From: Cupriavidus gilardii J11 | GTDB lineage: Bacteria > Pseudomonadota > Gammaproteobacteria > Burkholderiales > Burkholderiaceae | Length of the DNA stretch: 44,500 nt | Assembly (NCBI RefSeq): GCF_007829435.1 | Contig: NZ_VLJN01000020.1 | Location: 1-44,500, forward strand | Reading direction: 5' to 3' | Translations under genes and position numbers: made by a program | Part shown: one piece after another, positions 8,961-18,355 of the stretch | Position numbering within the stretch: the first letter of the stretch is position 1 | Layout: each line of letters begins with the position of its first letter | Notes under the pieces: generated by a model | The model's database searches: none | Told to the model about the DNA's origin: nothing | Seen by the model: the letters and a program-made list of their open reading frames with translations, nothing else

Positions 8961-9281
8961 ATGCCCACCTACGACTACGCCTGCCCGCACTGCGGCGGGT
9001 TCGATGCCTTGCGCCCGCTGGCGCGCCGCGACGAACCCGCGGCCTGCCCGGCCTGCGGCGCCGCGTCGCCCCGCGTGTGGGCCGCGCCGGCACGTCTTGC
9101 CCGCCTGGACGGTGCCACGCGCCACGCCATGGAAACCAACGAACGCAGCGCAAACCAGCCGCGCACCTCGGGCGGACGCGCCATCCCCCCGGCTGCGGAT
9201 GCTGCACGGGCGGACGGCGCACGGCCACCGCCACCGCGCCGAACGGCGCCAAGAGTTTCCCGGGCAAGCGCCCGTGGATGA
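8961..9281 (+). CDS. fmdB: FmdB-family zinc-ribbon protein
   Basis: This small protein of 106 residues starts at ATG 8961, five bases after the formamidase stop. It begins MPTYDYACPHCGG, the typical FmdB start, and has a second pair CPACG around residues 32-36, giving a two-CxxC zinc ribbon. The family is linked to formamidase regulation in Methylophilus, but its biochemical role is unproven. Residues beyond ~60 are a Pro/Arg/Ala-rich tail with no recognisable fold, longer than the zinc ribbon requires. A role in enzyme metal delivery or control is inference from position. Confidence 0.85.
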   Translation: MPTYDYACPHCGGFDALRPLARRDEPAACPACGAASPRVWAAPARLARLDGATRHAMETNERSANQPRTSGGRAIPPAADAARADGARPPPPRRTAPRVSRASARG

Positions 9282-9311
9282 TCAGCCATTGAACAAGCGC
9301 AAGGAGTCGCC

Positions 9312-10334
9312 ATGATTCACGGAGATATCTCGAGCAGCAACGACACGGTGGGCGTCGCCGTCGTCAACTACAAGATGCCGCGCCTGCATACGCGCGACGA
9401 GGTGCTGGCCAACGCGCGCCAGATTGGAGAGATGGTCCTGGGGCTCAAACGCGGATTGCCGGGGCTGGACCTGGTGATCTTCCCCGAGTACAGCACCCAC
9501 GGCATCATGTACGACCCCGGCGAGATGTTCGACACCGCCTCGACCATCCCCGGCGCGGAAACCGAGGTCTTCGCCGCGGCGTGCCGGAAAGCGGGCGTGT
9601 GGGGTGTGTTCTCGCTGACCGGCGAGCGTCACGAGGACCATCCGCGCAAGGTCCCCTACAACACGCTGATCCTGATGAACGACCAGGGCGAGATCGTGCA
9701 GAAGTACCGCAAGATCATGCCGTGGACGCCGATCGAAGGTTGGTATCCGGGCGACCGCACCTACGTCAGCACCGGTCCGAAAGGCCTGAAGATCAGCCTG
9801 ATCATCTGCGACGATGGCAACTATCCCGAAATCTGGCGCGACTGCGCGATGAAGGGTGCCGAGCTGATCGTCCGCTGCCAGGGGTATATGTATCCGGCCA
9901 AGGAACAGCAGATCCTGATGTCGAAGGCCATGGCGTTCGCCAACAACAGCTATGTGGCGGTGGCCAACGCATCGGGCTTCGATGGCGTCTACTCGTACTT
10001 CGGCCACTCCGCCATCATCGGCTTCGACGGCCGCACGCTTGGCGAATGCGGCGAAGAAGAGATGGGCGTGCAGTACGCGGCGCTATCCACCCGCCTGATC
10101 CGGGACTTCCGCCGCAACGGACAATCGGAGAACCATCTGTTCAAGCTGCTGCATCGCGGCTACACGGGCATGCTGAACTCCGACGATGGCGACAAGGGCG
10201 CGGCGCACTGCCCGTACGATTTCTACACGCAGTGGATCAATGACCCGGAAGGCACGCGCGCGATGGTCGAGGCGTTGACACGACCAACGGTCGGCACGGC
10301 GGAGTGCCCGATGGAGGGCATTCCGCACCAGTAG
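9312..10334 (+). CDS. amiE: Aliphatic amidase
   Basis: This 340-residue nitrilase-superfamily amidase converts short aliphatic amides such as acetamide and propionamide to the acid and ammonia (EC 3.5.1.4). It begins [20 protein letters not shown], nearly identical to the classic Pseudomonas enzyme. The catalytic residues fall at the same numbers: Glu59 (FPEY), Lys134 (KYRK), Glu142 and Cys166 (IICDDG). ATG 9312 follows AAGGAG. It is the last gene of the operon. The related formamidase AmiF is the alternative, but the N-terminus and C-terminus fit AmiE better. The family is known to work as a hexamer. Confidence 0.93.
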   Translation: MIHGDISSSNDTVGVAVVNYKMPRLHTRDEVLANARQIGEMVLGLKRGLPGLDLVIFPEYSTHGIMYDPGEMFDTASTIPGAETEVFAAACRKAGVWGVFSLTGERHEDHPRKVPYNTLILMNDQGEIVQKYRKIMPWTPIEGWYPGDRTYVSTGPKGLKISLIICDDGNYPEIWRDCAMKGAELIVRCQGYMYPAKEQQILMSKAMAFANNSYVAVANASGFDGVYSYFGHSAIIGFDGRTLGECGEEEMGVQYAALSTRLIRDFRRNGQSENHLFKLLHRGYTGMLNSDDGDKGAAHCPYDFYTQWINDPEGTRAMVEALTRPTVGTAECPMEGIPHQ

Positions 10335-10336
10335 AC

Positions 10337-10380
10337 TCTCCCCTCTCCCGCAACGCGGGAGAGGGGCCGGGGGAGAGGGC
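10337..10380 (+). repeat. GC-rich hairpin repeat, copy 3
   Basis: The arms CCCTCTCCCGC and GCGGGAGAGGGG flank a short AAC loop, followed by CCGGGGGAGAGGGC. It starts two bases after the amiE stop and ends 28 bases before the stop of the convergent dehydrogenase. It can therefore fold in either transcript and could act as a two-way transcript end. Confidence 0.85.
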
Positions 10381-10408
10381 AGTGGCGATCAAAAGCCACC
10401 GTGGCCCA

Positions 10409-11611
10409 TCACCCGTGCCCCGCCGCCGTGCCAGTCTCCGCAAACGGCGACATCACCACCTTCACGCAGCCATCCTTCTTGTCGCGGAAGGTCTCATACA
10501 TCTGCGGCCCGTCCGCCAGCGACACGCGGTGCGTGATGATGAAGGTCGGATCGATCTGCTTGTCGATGATCCGTTGCAGCAGATCGTCGGTCCAGCGATT
10601 GACGTGCGTCTGCCCCGTCCGCACAGTCAAGCCCTTGTTCATCAGCGCGCCCATCGGAATCTTGTCGACCAGCCCGCCATACACGCCGGGTATCGACAGC
10701 ACGCCGCCAGGCCGGCAGACATAGATCATTTCGCGCAGCACATGGGGCCGGTCGGTCTCCAGCATCACCGCCTGCTTGACGCGGTCGTAGATGGAATCCA
10801 GCGAGCGCGTGGCGTGCGCCTCCAGCCCGACCGCATCGATGCACTTGTCGGGCCCCTTGCCATGGGTCAGTTCCTTCAGCGCATCGAGCACGCTCTGGTT
10901 GTCGAAGTCGATCGCCACGGCGCCGAGCTGCTCCGCCATCCGCAGCCGCTCCGGCACGTGGTCGATGGCCAGCACCTGCTTAGCACCAAGCATCTGCGCG
11001 GCCAGCATGCTGAACAGCCCGACCGGACCCGCGCCCCACACCGCGACGATATCGTCCGGATGGATATCGCACTGCGCGGCGGCCTGCCAGCCCGTGGGCA
11101 GGATGTCGCCAAGGAACAGCACCTGGTCGTCGCTCAGTTCGTCCGGTACCTTCACCGGCGCCACATCGGCATACGGCACGCGCACGTACTCGGCCTGCCC
11201 GCCCGCATAGCCGCCGGTCAGATGGCTATAACCGAACAGCCCGGCGGTGGTGTGGCCGAACATCTTGTCCGCCGCTTCCTTGTTGCGGTTGGTGCGCTCG
11301 CACACCGAGAAATTACCGCGCCGGCATTGATCGCATTCCCCGCAGATGATGGTGAACGGCACCACCACGCGGTCACCCACGCGCAGGCGCCTGTTCGCCG
11401 CGCCCACCTCGACCACCTCGCCCATGAACTCGTGGCCCATGATGTCGCCGTGTTCCATGCCCGGAACAAAGCCATCGTACAGGTGCAGGTCCGAGCCGCA
11501 GATCGCGCAGCTCGATACGCGGATGATCGCATCGCGCGGATGCTCGATCACGGGGTCGGGAACGGTGTCGTAACGAATGTCGTGCTTGCCGTGCCAGCAT
11601 AGGGCTTTCAT
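10409..11611 (-). CDS. Zinc-dependent alcohol/formaldehyde-type dehydrogenase
   Basis: This medium-chain dehydrogenase has 400 residues. ATG 11611 ([15 protein letters not shown]) follows AAGGGGATC; the longer frame upstream lacks a ribosome site. Catalytic zinc ligands are seen in CAICGSD and GHEFMGE, the four structural-zinc cysteines in [16 protein letters not shown], and the NAD site in [12 protein letters not shown]. The long insert after the structural zinc loop ([22 protein letters not shown]) resembles the glutathione-independent formaldehyde dehydrogenase-like subgroup. Substrate is uncertain: an alcohol, threonine-type or aldehyde substrate is possible. It is transcribed alone and converges on amiE; a link to formamide-derived C1 metabolism is only a guess. 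Confidence 0.88.
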   Translation of the reverse strand: MKALCWHGKHDIRYDTVPDPVIEHPRDAIIRVSSCAICGSDLHLYDGFVPGMEHGDIMGHEFMGEVVEVGAANRRLRVGDRVVVPFTIICGECDQCRRGNFSVCERTNRNKEAADKMFGHTTAGLFGYSHLTGGYAGGQAEYVRVPYADVAPVKVPDELSDDQVLFLGDILPTGWQAAAQCDIHPDDIVAVWGAGPVGLFSMLAAQMLGAKQVLAIDHVPERLRMAEQLGAVAIDFDNQSVLDALKELTHGKGPDKCIDAVGLEAHATRSLDSIYDRVKQAVMLETDRPHVLREMIYVCRPGGVLSIPGVYGGLVDKIPMGALMNKGLTVRTGQTHVNRWTDDLLQRIIDKQIDPTFIITHRVSLADGPQMYETFRDKKDGCVKVVMSPFAETGTAAGHG

Positions 11612-11815
11612 CGCGGGATCCCCTTCCAGGTGGCGCGCCAGTCGCGCCTTCCGGAGGCTGGGATGCAAAGCGCGTTCCACGCGCGATACCGCGGACGCGC
11701 CGCACGCGGCACGGGGGCACGGGCCACGGCGGGACGGCCGCCGTGCCGCGCAGCGCCGAAACTTACACGGCGCGGTAGATCGTACAGTGGGACAGTAACG
11801 CCGGGCCCTCGCGGC

Positions 11816-14218
11816 TCAGGCCGGCAGCTCGATGGTGAAGGTCGCGCCGGACCCCGGGGCGCTGTGGACGCGCACGCGGCCGCCGTGGCGCTCGACCACC
11901 GTCCGCACGAACATCAGCCCCAGGCCGCTGCCTTCGCGCACCGGCCGGCCCTCGCCCTGCAGGCGGCTGAACGGCTGGAAAAGACGTGCCTGCTCCTCGG
12001 GCGCAATGCCGGCGCCTTCGTCGGACACCGCGATCATCAGGCCGGCATCGGGCACGCCGCCCCAGAGAGTGCGTCCCGCGCGGACCGTCACCGTGCTGCC
12101 GTCCGGGCTGTACTTGATCGCGTTATCGATCAGGTTGCCCACCGCCCTGCCGAGCAGATTGCCCTCGGCCTGCACCACCATCTCCTCGGCCGCGATATCG
12201 AGCCGCACGGTGACATGGCGTGCATGGGCGAGCGACCACAGCGAATCGGCCGCGTCCATCAGCACCGTGGCCAGATCGGTTTCGACGAAGCGCAGGTGCT
12301 GCGTCTCGGCGCGCGCGAGCTGGATGAAGTCATCGGCCAGCGCCAGCGTTCGCCCGGCGTGATGGCGGATACGTTCGAGCAGCATGTCGGGCGCGAGCGC
12401 GCGCTGCGGATCGCGCTGCAGTTCCACCAGCGCGAGGATCGAAGCCTGCGGCGACCGCATGTCGTGGGAAATGAAGCGCAGCGTTTCCTCGCGCTGCCGT
12501 TCGGCGATCCGCACCTGCGTGATATCGACAAAGCTGACGCTGAAGCCCGCCAGCTGCCCGCCGTCGCCATGCAGCGGTGCGCCGCGCAACAGGATCGCGC
12601 GCTGGTCCGCCGCCTGCAGTTCGACGCCGACGCGCTGGCCCGCCAGTTCATCGCCGTCGCCTCGCCGCGCGGCCGCGCACAGCCGCTCCCAGTAATCGAG
12701 CGCCTGCTGCGGCCGCGAGAACACCTCCGCCATCACGCTTTCCAGGGCCACCTCGCCACCGCCCGGGATGGACTGCGAGGCCAGTGCCCGCGGCGCCAGC
12801 GCATGCGCGCCGGCATTGGCGACCAGCAAGCGTCCTTCGGGATCGCAGATCAGCGTGGCATCCGGCAGGCTTTCCAGCCCATCGGACAGGAAGCGGCGCA
12901 GGTTGCGCAGGCGCGTGATCATCCGGTACAGCGCGCTCATGCGGGTGTCCAGCGTGCCGCTCGCATCGCCATGCATGGGCGCACCGCCGGGCAGCGTGGG
13001 TTCGGCCTCCAGGCGCGCGACCTCGGCGGACAGGAATGCCAGCGCCGATTCCTGGCGCCGCCAGCTCCACAGCGGATAGAACACCAGGCACGCCAGCACC
13101 GCGGGTATCGGCGAGAACCAGACGCGTGCATAGTGCATCAGCAGCACGCTGCCAAAGAGCAGTGCGGCACAGAGCGCGATATTGAACAGCAGCCCGCCGC
13201 GCGGCGACAACAGCAACGCGGCAAGGCAACCGAGCACGACCGGCATTACGGTCATCAGCCAGAATCCCGCGCGCGGCATCGCCACGATGCCCGTGTCGTC
13301 CATCAACGCCTGCGTGGCATTGGCCAGCAGCTCCACGCCGGAAAGGCCGGTGCCGTGGCTGGCCAGCGGCGCCGAGAAATTGTCCCCCATGCCCGTGGCG
13401 CCGGCGCCGACGAGCACCGTCTTGCCGCGGAACGTGTCGGGCCCGACCTTGCCGGTGAGCACGTCCACCGCCGACACCGTGGTGAACGAGCCCGGCGGAC
13501 CCACGAACGGAATGGACAGCCGGTAGCGGCGCAGCCAGCCCTTCGGCCCCACTTCGGTCACGTCGTCCTGACGGAACGCTTGCAGCGGCCGCGACGCGCG
13601 TCCGAAGTCGACCAGCCGCACCGCGAAGTGATCGATCATCTCGCCCGCGGTCCCCTCCCGCAGATAGACATGCCGGGCGATGCCGTCGTTGTCGACGCTG
13701 ATATTGATGTGGCCGGCGTCGGCATCGAAGCCGCGCAGCGGGTAGCGAAGACGATAGCCGTCGCCCACCGGCTCGGCGAGCGCCGGCAGCACCACGTTTC
13801 CTGCGCGCCGGATACTGGCGCCCAGCGCGCGGTCGTCCTCGGGATGGCGGCTGTCGCTGTCCACCAGCAGGACGTCGAGCCCGATCACGCGCGCGTCGCC
13901 GGCGGCGATGCGATCGACGATCTCGGCCAGTACGGCGCGGCGCCAGGGCCAGCGGCCCACCGCCGCCAATGATTCGTCGTCGATAGACACGATCAAGATA
14001 TCGTCGCGCGGCGCGTGCTGCTGGGCCACGATGCCCAGGTCATAGACCGCCCGGTCCACGCGCAGCGTCGAATCGGACTTGCCCTGTAACACCGCCAGCG
14101 CGATCACCAGCGACGTCAGCAGCAGCCATTCGACCAGCGTGCGTGGATGGAATCCGCCCACCAGCAACCGTGGCCTGGGCCGGGGGCGCGCCGGCGCGGG
14201 TGTCAGTTCAGCGGCCAC
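11816..14218 (-). CDS. CHASE2-domain sensor histidine kinase
   Basis: This membrane sensor kinase has 800 residues. The order is: N-terminal helix (~28-46), a periplasmic CHASE2 domain (~50-330, with DILIVSIDDESLAAVGRWPW and VIGLDVLLVDSD), three membrane helices (~335-410), a PAS-like domain (~450-555), HisKA with FISHDMRSPQ (His585), and an ATPase domain with NLIDNAIKYS, DEGAGI and GSGLGLMFV. The start is GTG 14218, inside the end of the FecR-like gene (11-base overlap), after AAGGAGG. It is the third gene of a three-gene operon with an OmpR-type regulator, its likely partner. The signal is unknown; the coupled LysM-FecR protein suggests a cell-envelope cue. Confidence 0.92.
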   Translation of the reverse strand: MAAELTPAPARPRPRPRLLVGGFHPRTLVEWLLLTSLVIALAVLQGKSDSTLRVDRAVYDLGIVAQQHAPRDDILIVSIDDESLAAVGRWPWRRAVLAEIVDRIAAGDARVIGLDVLLVDSDSRHPEDDRALGASIRRAGNVVLPALAEPVGDGYRLRYPLRGFDADAGHINISVDNDGIARHVYLREGTAGEMIDHFAVRLVDFGRASRPLQAFRQDDVTEVGPKGWLRRYRLSIPFVGPPGSFTTVSAVDVLTGKVGPDTFRGKTVLVGAGATGMGDNFSAPLASHGTGLSGVELLANATQALMDDTGIVAMPRAGFWLMTVMPVVLGCLAALLLSPRGGLLFNIALCAALLFGSVLLMHYARVWFSPIPAVLACLVFYPLWSWRRQESALAFLSAEVARLEAEPTLPGGAPMHGDASGTLDTRMSALYRMITRLRNLRRFLSDGLESLPDATLICDPEGRLLVANAGAHALAPRALASQSIPGGGEVALESVMAEVFSRPQQALDYWERLCAAARRGDGDELAGQRVGVELQAADQRAILLRGAPLHGDGGQLAGFSVSFVDITQVRIAERQREETLRFISHDMRSPQASILALVELQRDPQRALAPDMLLERIRHHAGRTLALADDFIQLARAETQHLRFVETDLATVLMDAADSLWSLAHARHVTVRLDIAAEEMVVQAEGNLLGRAVGNLIDNAIKYSPDGSTVTVRAGRTLWGGVPDAGLMIAVSDEGAGIAPEEQARLFQPFSRLQGEGRPVREGSGLGLMFVRTVVERHGGRVRVHSAPGSGATFTIELPA

Positions 14219-15872
14219 GGCTTACGATGCCTCCTTTGGCGCCGATCGGCGCGCCGGTGCCGTCTCGCAGCGGGTCCTGCAGTTCGACGCGCTGTGCCGG
14301 CGAGTATGGCGACTGCACGCCTGTCTGCTCGATGCGCGCAACGCGGATGTAATAAACGCCGCCGGGAGGCCGCTCCAGCGTCGCCTCGCTATCCTTCACG
14401 CGCACGTCCTGCAACGGCGCGGCAAAGTCGGGACTGTCGGCCAGCTGCAGGCGATAGCCCTCGGGCGCATACGCGGCGTGCTCATCGACCGTACCCCAAT
14501 GGACCTGCAGCGGCCCGCCGGTATCCGGCTGGACCACCAGCGTTGGCGCCTCCGGCAACACGGTGAAGCCGACCGGCGCGCTCCATGGACCGGGCCCGCC
14601 CTCGCCGTCCAGCGAACGCACGCGCCACCACCATTGGCCCGGCGTCAGCGGCTGCGAGATCGTGGTGCCGTCGACCCGGGCCTGCGTTGCCGGCGCGTCG
14701 AAGCGCTCGTTGTTCGCCAGTTCGAAGCGATAGGCCGCCGCGCCTTCGACAGAAGCCCAGCTGAACGTGCCCGTGGTGCCATGCAGCGTGGCGCGCGAAG
14801 CGGGCGCGATGGCAAACGGCGCCGGCGGATTGAGTCGAACCGTCAACTCCTCCACCACCGGTTCGCCGGCGATGCCGTCGCGATCGAGCGCGCCCACCGC
14901 CAGCCACAGCCGCCCCTCCGGCAGGCCCGCCAGACGGACCGACGGTGCCGTCACGATGACACGGAACAGCGCCTCGGTCCGTGCGGCGTCCCGTGTCACG
15001 ACGACCTTGTAGCCGGTCGCGCCGGAAACCGGTTGCCACGCCAGCTCGGCGCTATCGGCATAGATCGGCATATCCGGCAGCGGCGCCAGCGCGGGCGGCG
15101 GCAACAGCCTTCGCACCGACGGCCTGCCCCCGGCGTCGATGGCGACACCATGACCGGCGGCCACCATGACCGTGTGTCCCGAAGTGCGTACCGCCACCCG
15201 GCCCTCGCGCACCGCGCTGCGTGCCACGCGCTGGCCCGCTTGCCCCGCATCGACTTCGAAGCGCGTGCCGCGCACGCCGGTCACCATCATCGGCGTGCGT
15301 ACCTCGAAGCGGCCCACGCCGTTGCCGTCGGGCGCCACCGCGGTTTCCACCTCGCCGCGCTCGGCCTGCAGGACGGTATCGCCCAGGCCCGTGCCCGCGA
15401 ACGCCCGCAGGCGCTTGACCTGGACACGGCTGCCCGGCGGCAGCGCGATGCGGCTGCGGTCGGCCAGTTCGAACGTCACCATGCCGTCGGGACCGGTTTC
15501 CAGCCAGCCCGCCTCCACCACCCGCATGCCGCGGCGCAGTGCCCTGCCGTCGATGGTCGCCTGACCCACCACCGCAACGACGCGCGCATCGGCCACGTCG
15601 ACGGGAATGCGGGACAGCGGAATGCGCAAGCGCTTGCCCACCGCCAGCCGGTATGGATCGGCGACGGCGTTCAGCGCCTGCAGCTCGCGCCATACGACGG
15701 CGCGGCCGGTGTAGCGCTGCGCGAGCGTCGACAGCGTGTCGCCCGCCTCCACCACATGGATGAAGTATTCGCCGTCGGCGCCGGCCGGACCGGCCCAGGC
15801 CGGCCACGGCGCCGCCAGCGCAAGCATCGAGGCGGTCACGGCGGCGGCCACGCCGCGGCGCTCAAACGCCAT
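14208..15872 (-). CDS. Exported LysM-FecR domain protein with repeat modules
   Basis: This protein has 554 residues. ATG 15872 overlaps the regulator stop by 11 bases and gives a clean signal peptide (MAFERRGVAAAV... ending PAWA). A LysM motif follows (YFIHVVEAGDTLSTLAQRY, ~35-85), then a FecR domain (~95-240) with VVGQATIDGRALRRGM and TGVRGTRFEVDAG. The C-terminal half has at least three fibronectin-like modules with repeated WWRVRS/FELANNERF-type strands. LysM would hold it on peptidoglycan. Here FecR is a free periplasmic domain and not an anti-sigma membrane protein, because no membrane helix or sigma partner is seen. By position it probably works with the CHASE2 kinase. Confidence 0.88.
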   Translation of the reverse strand: MAFERRGVAAAVTASMLALAAPWPAWAGPAGADGEYFIHVVEAGDTLSTLAQRYTGRAVVWRELQALNAVADPYRLAVGKRLRIPLSRIPVDVADARVVAVVGQATIDGRALRRGMRVVEAGWLETGPDGMVTFELADRSRIALPPGSRVQVKRLRAFAGTGLGDTVLQAERGEVETAVAPDGNGVGRFEVRTPMMVTGVRGTRFEVDAGQAGQRVARSAVREGRVAVRTSGHTVMVAAGHGVAIDAGGRPSVRRLLPPPALAPLPDMPIYADSAELAWQPVSGATGYKVVVTRDAARTEALFRVIVTAPSVRLAGLPEGRLWLAVGALDRDGIAGEPVVEELTVRLNPPAPFAIAPASRATLHGTTGTFSWASVEGAAAYRFELANNERFDAPATQARVDGTTISQPLTPGQWWWRVRSLDGEGGPGPWSAPVGFTVLPEAPTLVVQPDTGGPLQVHWGTVDEHAAYAPEGYRLQLADSPDFAAPLQDVRVKDSEATLERPPGGVYYIRVARIEQTGVQSPYSPAQRVELQDPLRDGTGAPIGAKGGIVSRGR

Positions 15873-16566
15873 CGGACGCCCCGGCGCAACGTTCGAACCG
15901 ATAGCCATAGGAATAAACGGAACTGAGCCGCACGCCGTTCTCGGGCCGCAGACCCAGCTTGATCCGCACGCGCGACAGGTGCGTGTCTAGCGTGCGCGAG
16001 CCGGCCCCGAGCGAGCGGCCCCACACCGCCTGCTCCACCACGTCGCGTGGCAGCAGCCGGTCCATGTTGCGGAACAGATAGAGCGCCAGATCGAACTCGC
16101 GCGGCGCGATATCGACCTCCTCGCCGTTCAGCGAGACGGTCCGGGCCACCGGATCGATCCGATACCCTGCCACCACGATGTCGTCGTTGACCGGCGCGGT
16201 CGGATAGCTGCGCCGCAGCAGCGCCGTCACGCGGGCGACCAGTTCGCCACGCCGCACCGGCTTGATCATGTAGTCATCGGCCCCGCCAGCCAGGCCGGTG
16301 ACGATGTCTTCCTCCAGCGAGCGGCTGGTCAGGAACAGGATCGGCGGATACTGGCCCGATTGCTGGCGCACATGGGTCACCACGTCGTAACCGCTGATGT
16401 CCGGCAGTTGCCAGTCCATCACCAGCAAGTCGTAGGCGCGTTCGCGCATGGCACGCAGGAACGCCTTGCCGCCGGAGAAGCTGTCGCATTCATGGCCGGC
16501 GTCGATCAGGATCTGTTGAATCAGCTCAGCCTGACTCGGATCGTCCTCTACCGAAGCGATGTTCAT
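15862..16566 (-). CDS. OmpR-type response regulator
   Basis: This transcription regulator has 234 residues: a receiver domain (acidic pocket VEDD at 6-9, phospho-acceptor Asp51 in VMDWQLPD, Lys in MIKPVRR) and a winged-helix DNA-binding domain (~130-228) ending LSSVYSYGYRFER. It is the first gene of the operon with the LysM-FecR protein and the CHASE2 kinase, so all three are translationally coupled. A SD-like GGAAAC lies 11 bases before ATG 16566. The promoter must lie in the 474-base gap up to 17040. Confidence 0.93.
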   Translation of the reverse strand: MNIASVEDDPSQAELIQQILIDAGHECDSFSGGKAFLRAMRERAYDLLVMDWQLPDISGYDVVTHVRQQSGQYPPILFLTSRSLEEDIVTGLAGGADDYMIKPVRRGELVARVTALLRRSYPTAPVNDDIVVAGYRIDPVARTVSLNGEEVDIAPREFDLALYLFRNMDRLLPRDVVEQAVWGRSLGAGSRTLDTHLSRVRIKLGLRPENGVRLSSVYSYGYRFERCAGASDGV

Positions 16567-17040
16567 TCTTGTTGTTTCCGTGGATGGTCTGTCGCGCCAT
16601 ACGAGACGGCGAAATGTTCGTCATGGCGGACAAGTGGCGAATTGTAATCCGGTGGCCCGGCCGGCCCATCCAGCCGCGAATTTCCCGGGTCCACCGCCGC
16701 ATGCCGTTCGATCCGCACAAGATGGATTACGGCACCGGGCCATCGTACTGAAGCTACGCGTGCGCGAATGTCAACAATTGTCAAACGTGGCCTGCCGGAC
16801 GCCGGAATGGACGCGGCCCTCGGTAGAATCCGCTCATCACAAAACCACGCACGCCGCGCCCAGATGCACGGCGGCAGGCGGGAGCGGTGCCGTGAAGGCA
16901 ACGCGCCCCGCATTTTGATCGGGAATGTCCCTGCACCAGCGGGGTCCAGCTCTGCGACGCGACGGGCGCGAGCCGTCATCGCGCACTTCCAGAACGATTC
17001 AAACCATGTGCGAGGCCACAGCCTCGCATGGGAGACGTCA
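16567..17040. other. 474-base divergent gap between regulator and GGDEF gene
   Basis: No gene is supported here; the short frames have no ribosome sites and atypical composition. The gap must hold two divergent promoters. Around 16770-16786 the bases TGTCAACAATTGTCA give two overlapping TTGACA-like boxes on the reverse strand, pointing at the regulator, but no good -10 box at normal spacing was found. A hairpin at 17009-17028 is listed separately. Confidence 0.5.
17009..17028 (+). promoter_or_regulatory. Leader hairpin just upstream of the diguanylate cyclase start
   Basis: TGCGAGG-CCACAG-CCTCGCA is a perfect 7-bp stem with a 6-base loop. It ends two bases before GGGAGAC, the ribosome site of ATG 17041. 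It could affect ribosome access. It does not match a known riboswitch that I recognise. Confidence 0.4.
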
Positions 17041-18288
17041 ATGTCGCCGGATTCGAATACCGCTTACCTGGCGCTACTGGTGTTGTTCGCCAGCACGCTG
17101 GGCATCTCCGTTGGCCTGCGCTACGGCACACAGGCGGGGCGCTGCCGCCACTGGGCCGATGCGCACGCCATTGCGTCGGCCGGCGGCATGGCGCTTGCCG
17201 TCAGCGCGCTTGCCCCCTCGCCGTTCACCACATGGCTAGCGCAGGCCACCTGCATGCTGGCGCAACTGATGGTGTTTCGCGGCACCGCCTCCATCGGCAT
17301 TCCGACGGTCCGCATCGACAAGCGGCCGATGTACATGCTCACCGTGGCGGTCCTGATGTGGCTGGCGCTGATCGCGGCGTACTGCGATCCGATTTGCGCG
17401 CAGCGCCTGATTTCGATGATCGGCCACGCCGCCACCGCCGCCGTCGTGTGGCAAACGCTGCGGCTGCTGACCAGCGAGCGGCGCGCGCACCGCGGCCTTG
17501 GCCATTCGCTCGTCACGGTGGCCTGCTGCGCGCAGTTCGCGGCGCAGGCCCTGCTCACCGCCTGGGCGTTTTCAAAGGGCCTCGAAAGCCCCGCGCCGCG
17601 GGCCGTCGAGGACGGAGCGCTGGGACAGGCCCCGTTGCTGCTGATGCTGATTGCCGCCGTCTCGGGTCTGATCGGTTTCACGCTGCTGGGCACCGAGCGG
17701 CTGATGGCCGAGCAGCGCGCGCTCGCCCGCCTCGATCCGCTGACCGGACTGCTGCATCGCGGCGCATTGGAGCATGCCGCCGTTGCCCGCGCCTCGGACG
17801 CGGCCCGCCATGGCACGCCGCTGTGCTGCCTGGCCATCGACGTCGACCGCTTCAAGCAGGTCAACGACGCTGCCGGTCACCTGGCCGGCGACGAGGTACT
17901 GATGCGCATCGCGCAAACCCTGCGGGACAGTTGCCGCACCACCGATGTGGTGGCCCGCTTCGGCGGCGAGGAATTCTGCGTGCTGTGCCCGGCCACCTGC
18001 ATCGACGACGCGCTGCAACTGGCGGAACGGATCCGCGTTCGCATCGAGTCAGTGGAACTGCCCAGCGTGGTGGGCGGCCACGCCAGCGTCAGCATCGGCG
18101 TGGCACAGGCCAGCCCGATGCCGGATCCGCGTGAATGCTGGGAAGACCTGTTCGCCCGCGCCGACCGCGCGCTCTATCGCGCCAAGCACGAGGGCCGCAA
18201 CCGCGTGGTACGCGCCAGCGTCTCGGCGCAGGCCGAAGGCGTTCCCGCGGAATGGCACGCCGCGTGCGGCGTGTCGGTAGGAGGCTGA
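17041..18288 (+). CDS. Membrane diguanylate cyclase (GGDEF)
   Basis: This protein has 415 residues. The start is ATG 17041 after GGGAGAC; an open frame from 16768 extends upstream but has no ribosome site. About six hydrophobic helices occupy residues 5-215 as an unrecognised membrane sensor. A GGDEF domain follows (~240-395) with LDPLTGLLHRGALE, DVDRFKQVND and the active site FGGEEF near residue 306. RTTD five residues before the active site is an intact I-site, so product inhibition by c-di-GMP is expected. It should make c-di-GMP from two GTP. No EAL domain is present. It stands alone, divergent from the CHASE2 operon. Confidence 0.9.
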   Translation: MSPDSNTAYLALLVLFASTLGISVGLRYGTQAGRCRHWADAHAIASAGGMALAVSALAPSPFTTWLAQATCMLAQLMVFRGTASIGIPTVRIDKRPMYMLTVAVLMWLALIAAYCDPICAQRLISMIGHAATAAVVWQTLRLLTSERRAHRGLGHSLVTVACCAQFAAQALLTAWAFSKGLESPAPRAVEDGALGQAPLLLMLIAAVSGLIGFTLLGTERLMAEQRALARLDPLTGLLHRGALEHAAVARASDAARHGTPLCCLAIDVDRFKQVNDAAGHLAGDEVLMRIAQTLRDSCRTTDVVARFGGEEFCVLCPATCIDDALQLAERIRVRIESVELPSVVGGHASVSIGVAQASPMPDPRECWEDLFARADRALYRAKHEGRNRVVRASVSAQAEGVPAEWHAACGVSVGG

Positions 18289-18297
18289 ACAGTGTTT

Positions 18298-18327
18298 TCT
18301 CCCCTCTCCCGCAAAGCGGGAGAGGGA
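18298..18327 (+). repeat. GC-rich hairpin repeat, copy 4 (short form)
   Basis: The arms CCCTCTCCCGC and GCGGGAGAGGG flank an AAA loop; the second GGGGGAGAGGGC half is absent. It lies between the convergent ends of the diguanylate cyclase (18288) and the E1 dehydrogenase (18356) and may act as a bidirectional terminator. Confidence 0.8.
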
Positions 18328-18355
18328 AGAAAACCCGGGAAAGCCCGAAACGTCA

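Noticed and set aside
11630..13972. Plus-strand open frame of 780 codons
   Set aside because: It is antisense to the CHASE2 kinase, which has clear domains; the composition is shadow-like.
14079..15926. Plus-strand open frame of 615 codons
   Set aside because: It is antisense to the LysM-FecR gene and has no recognisable motif.
16569..16918. Short plus-strand frames in the gap before the GGDEF gene
   Set aside because: They have no ribosome sites, no motifs and shadow-like composition; the gap is treated as regulatory.
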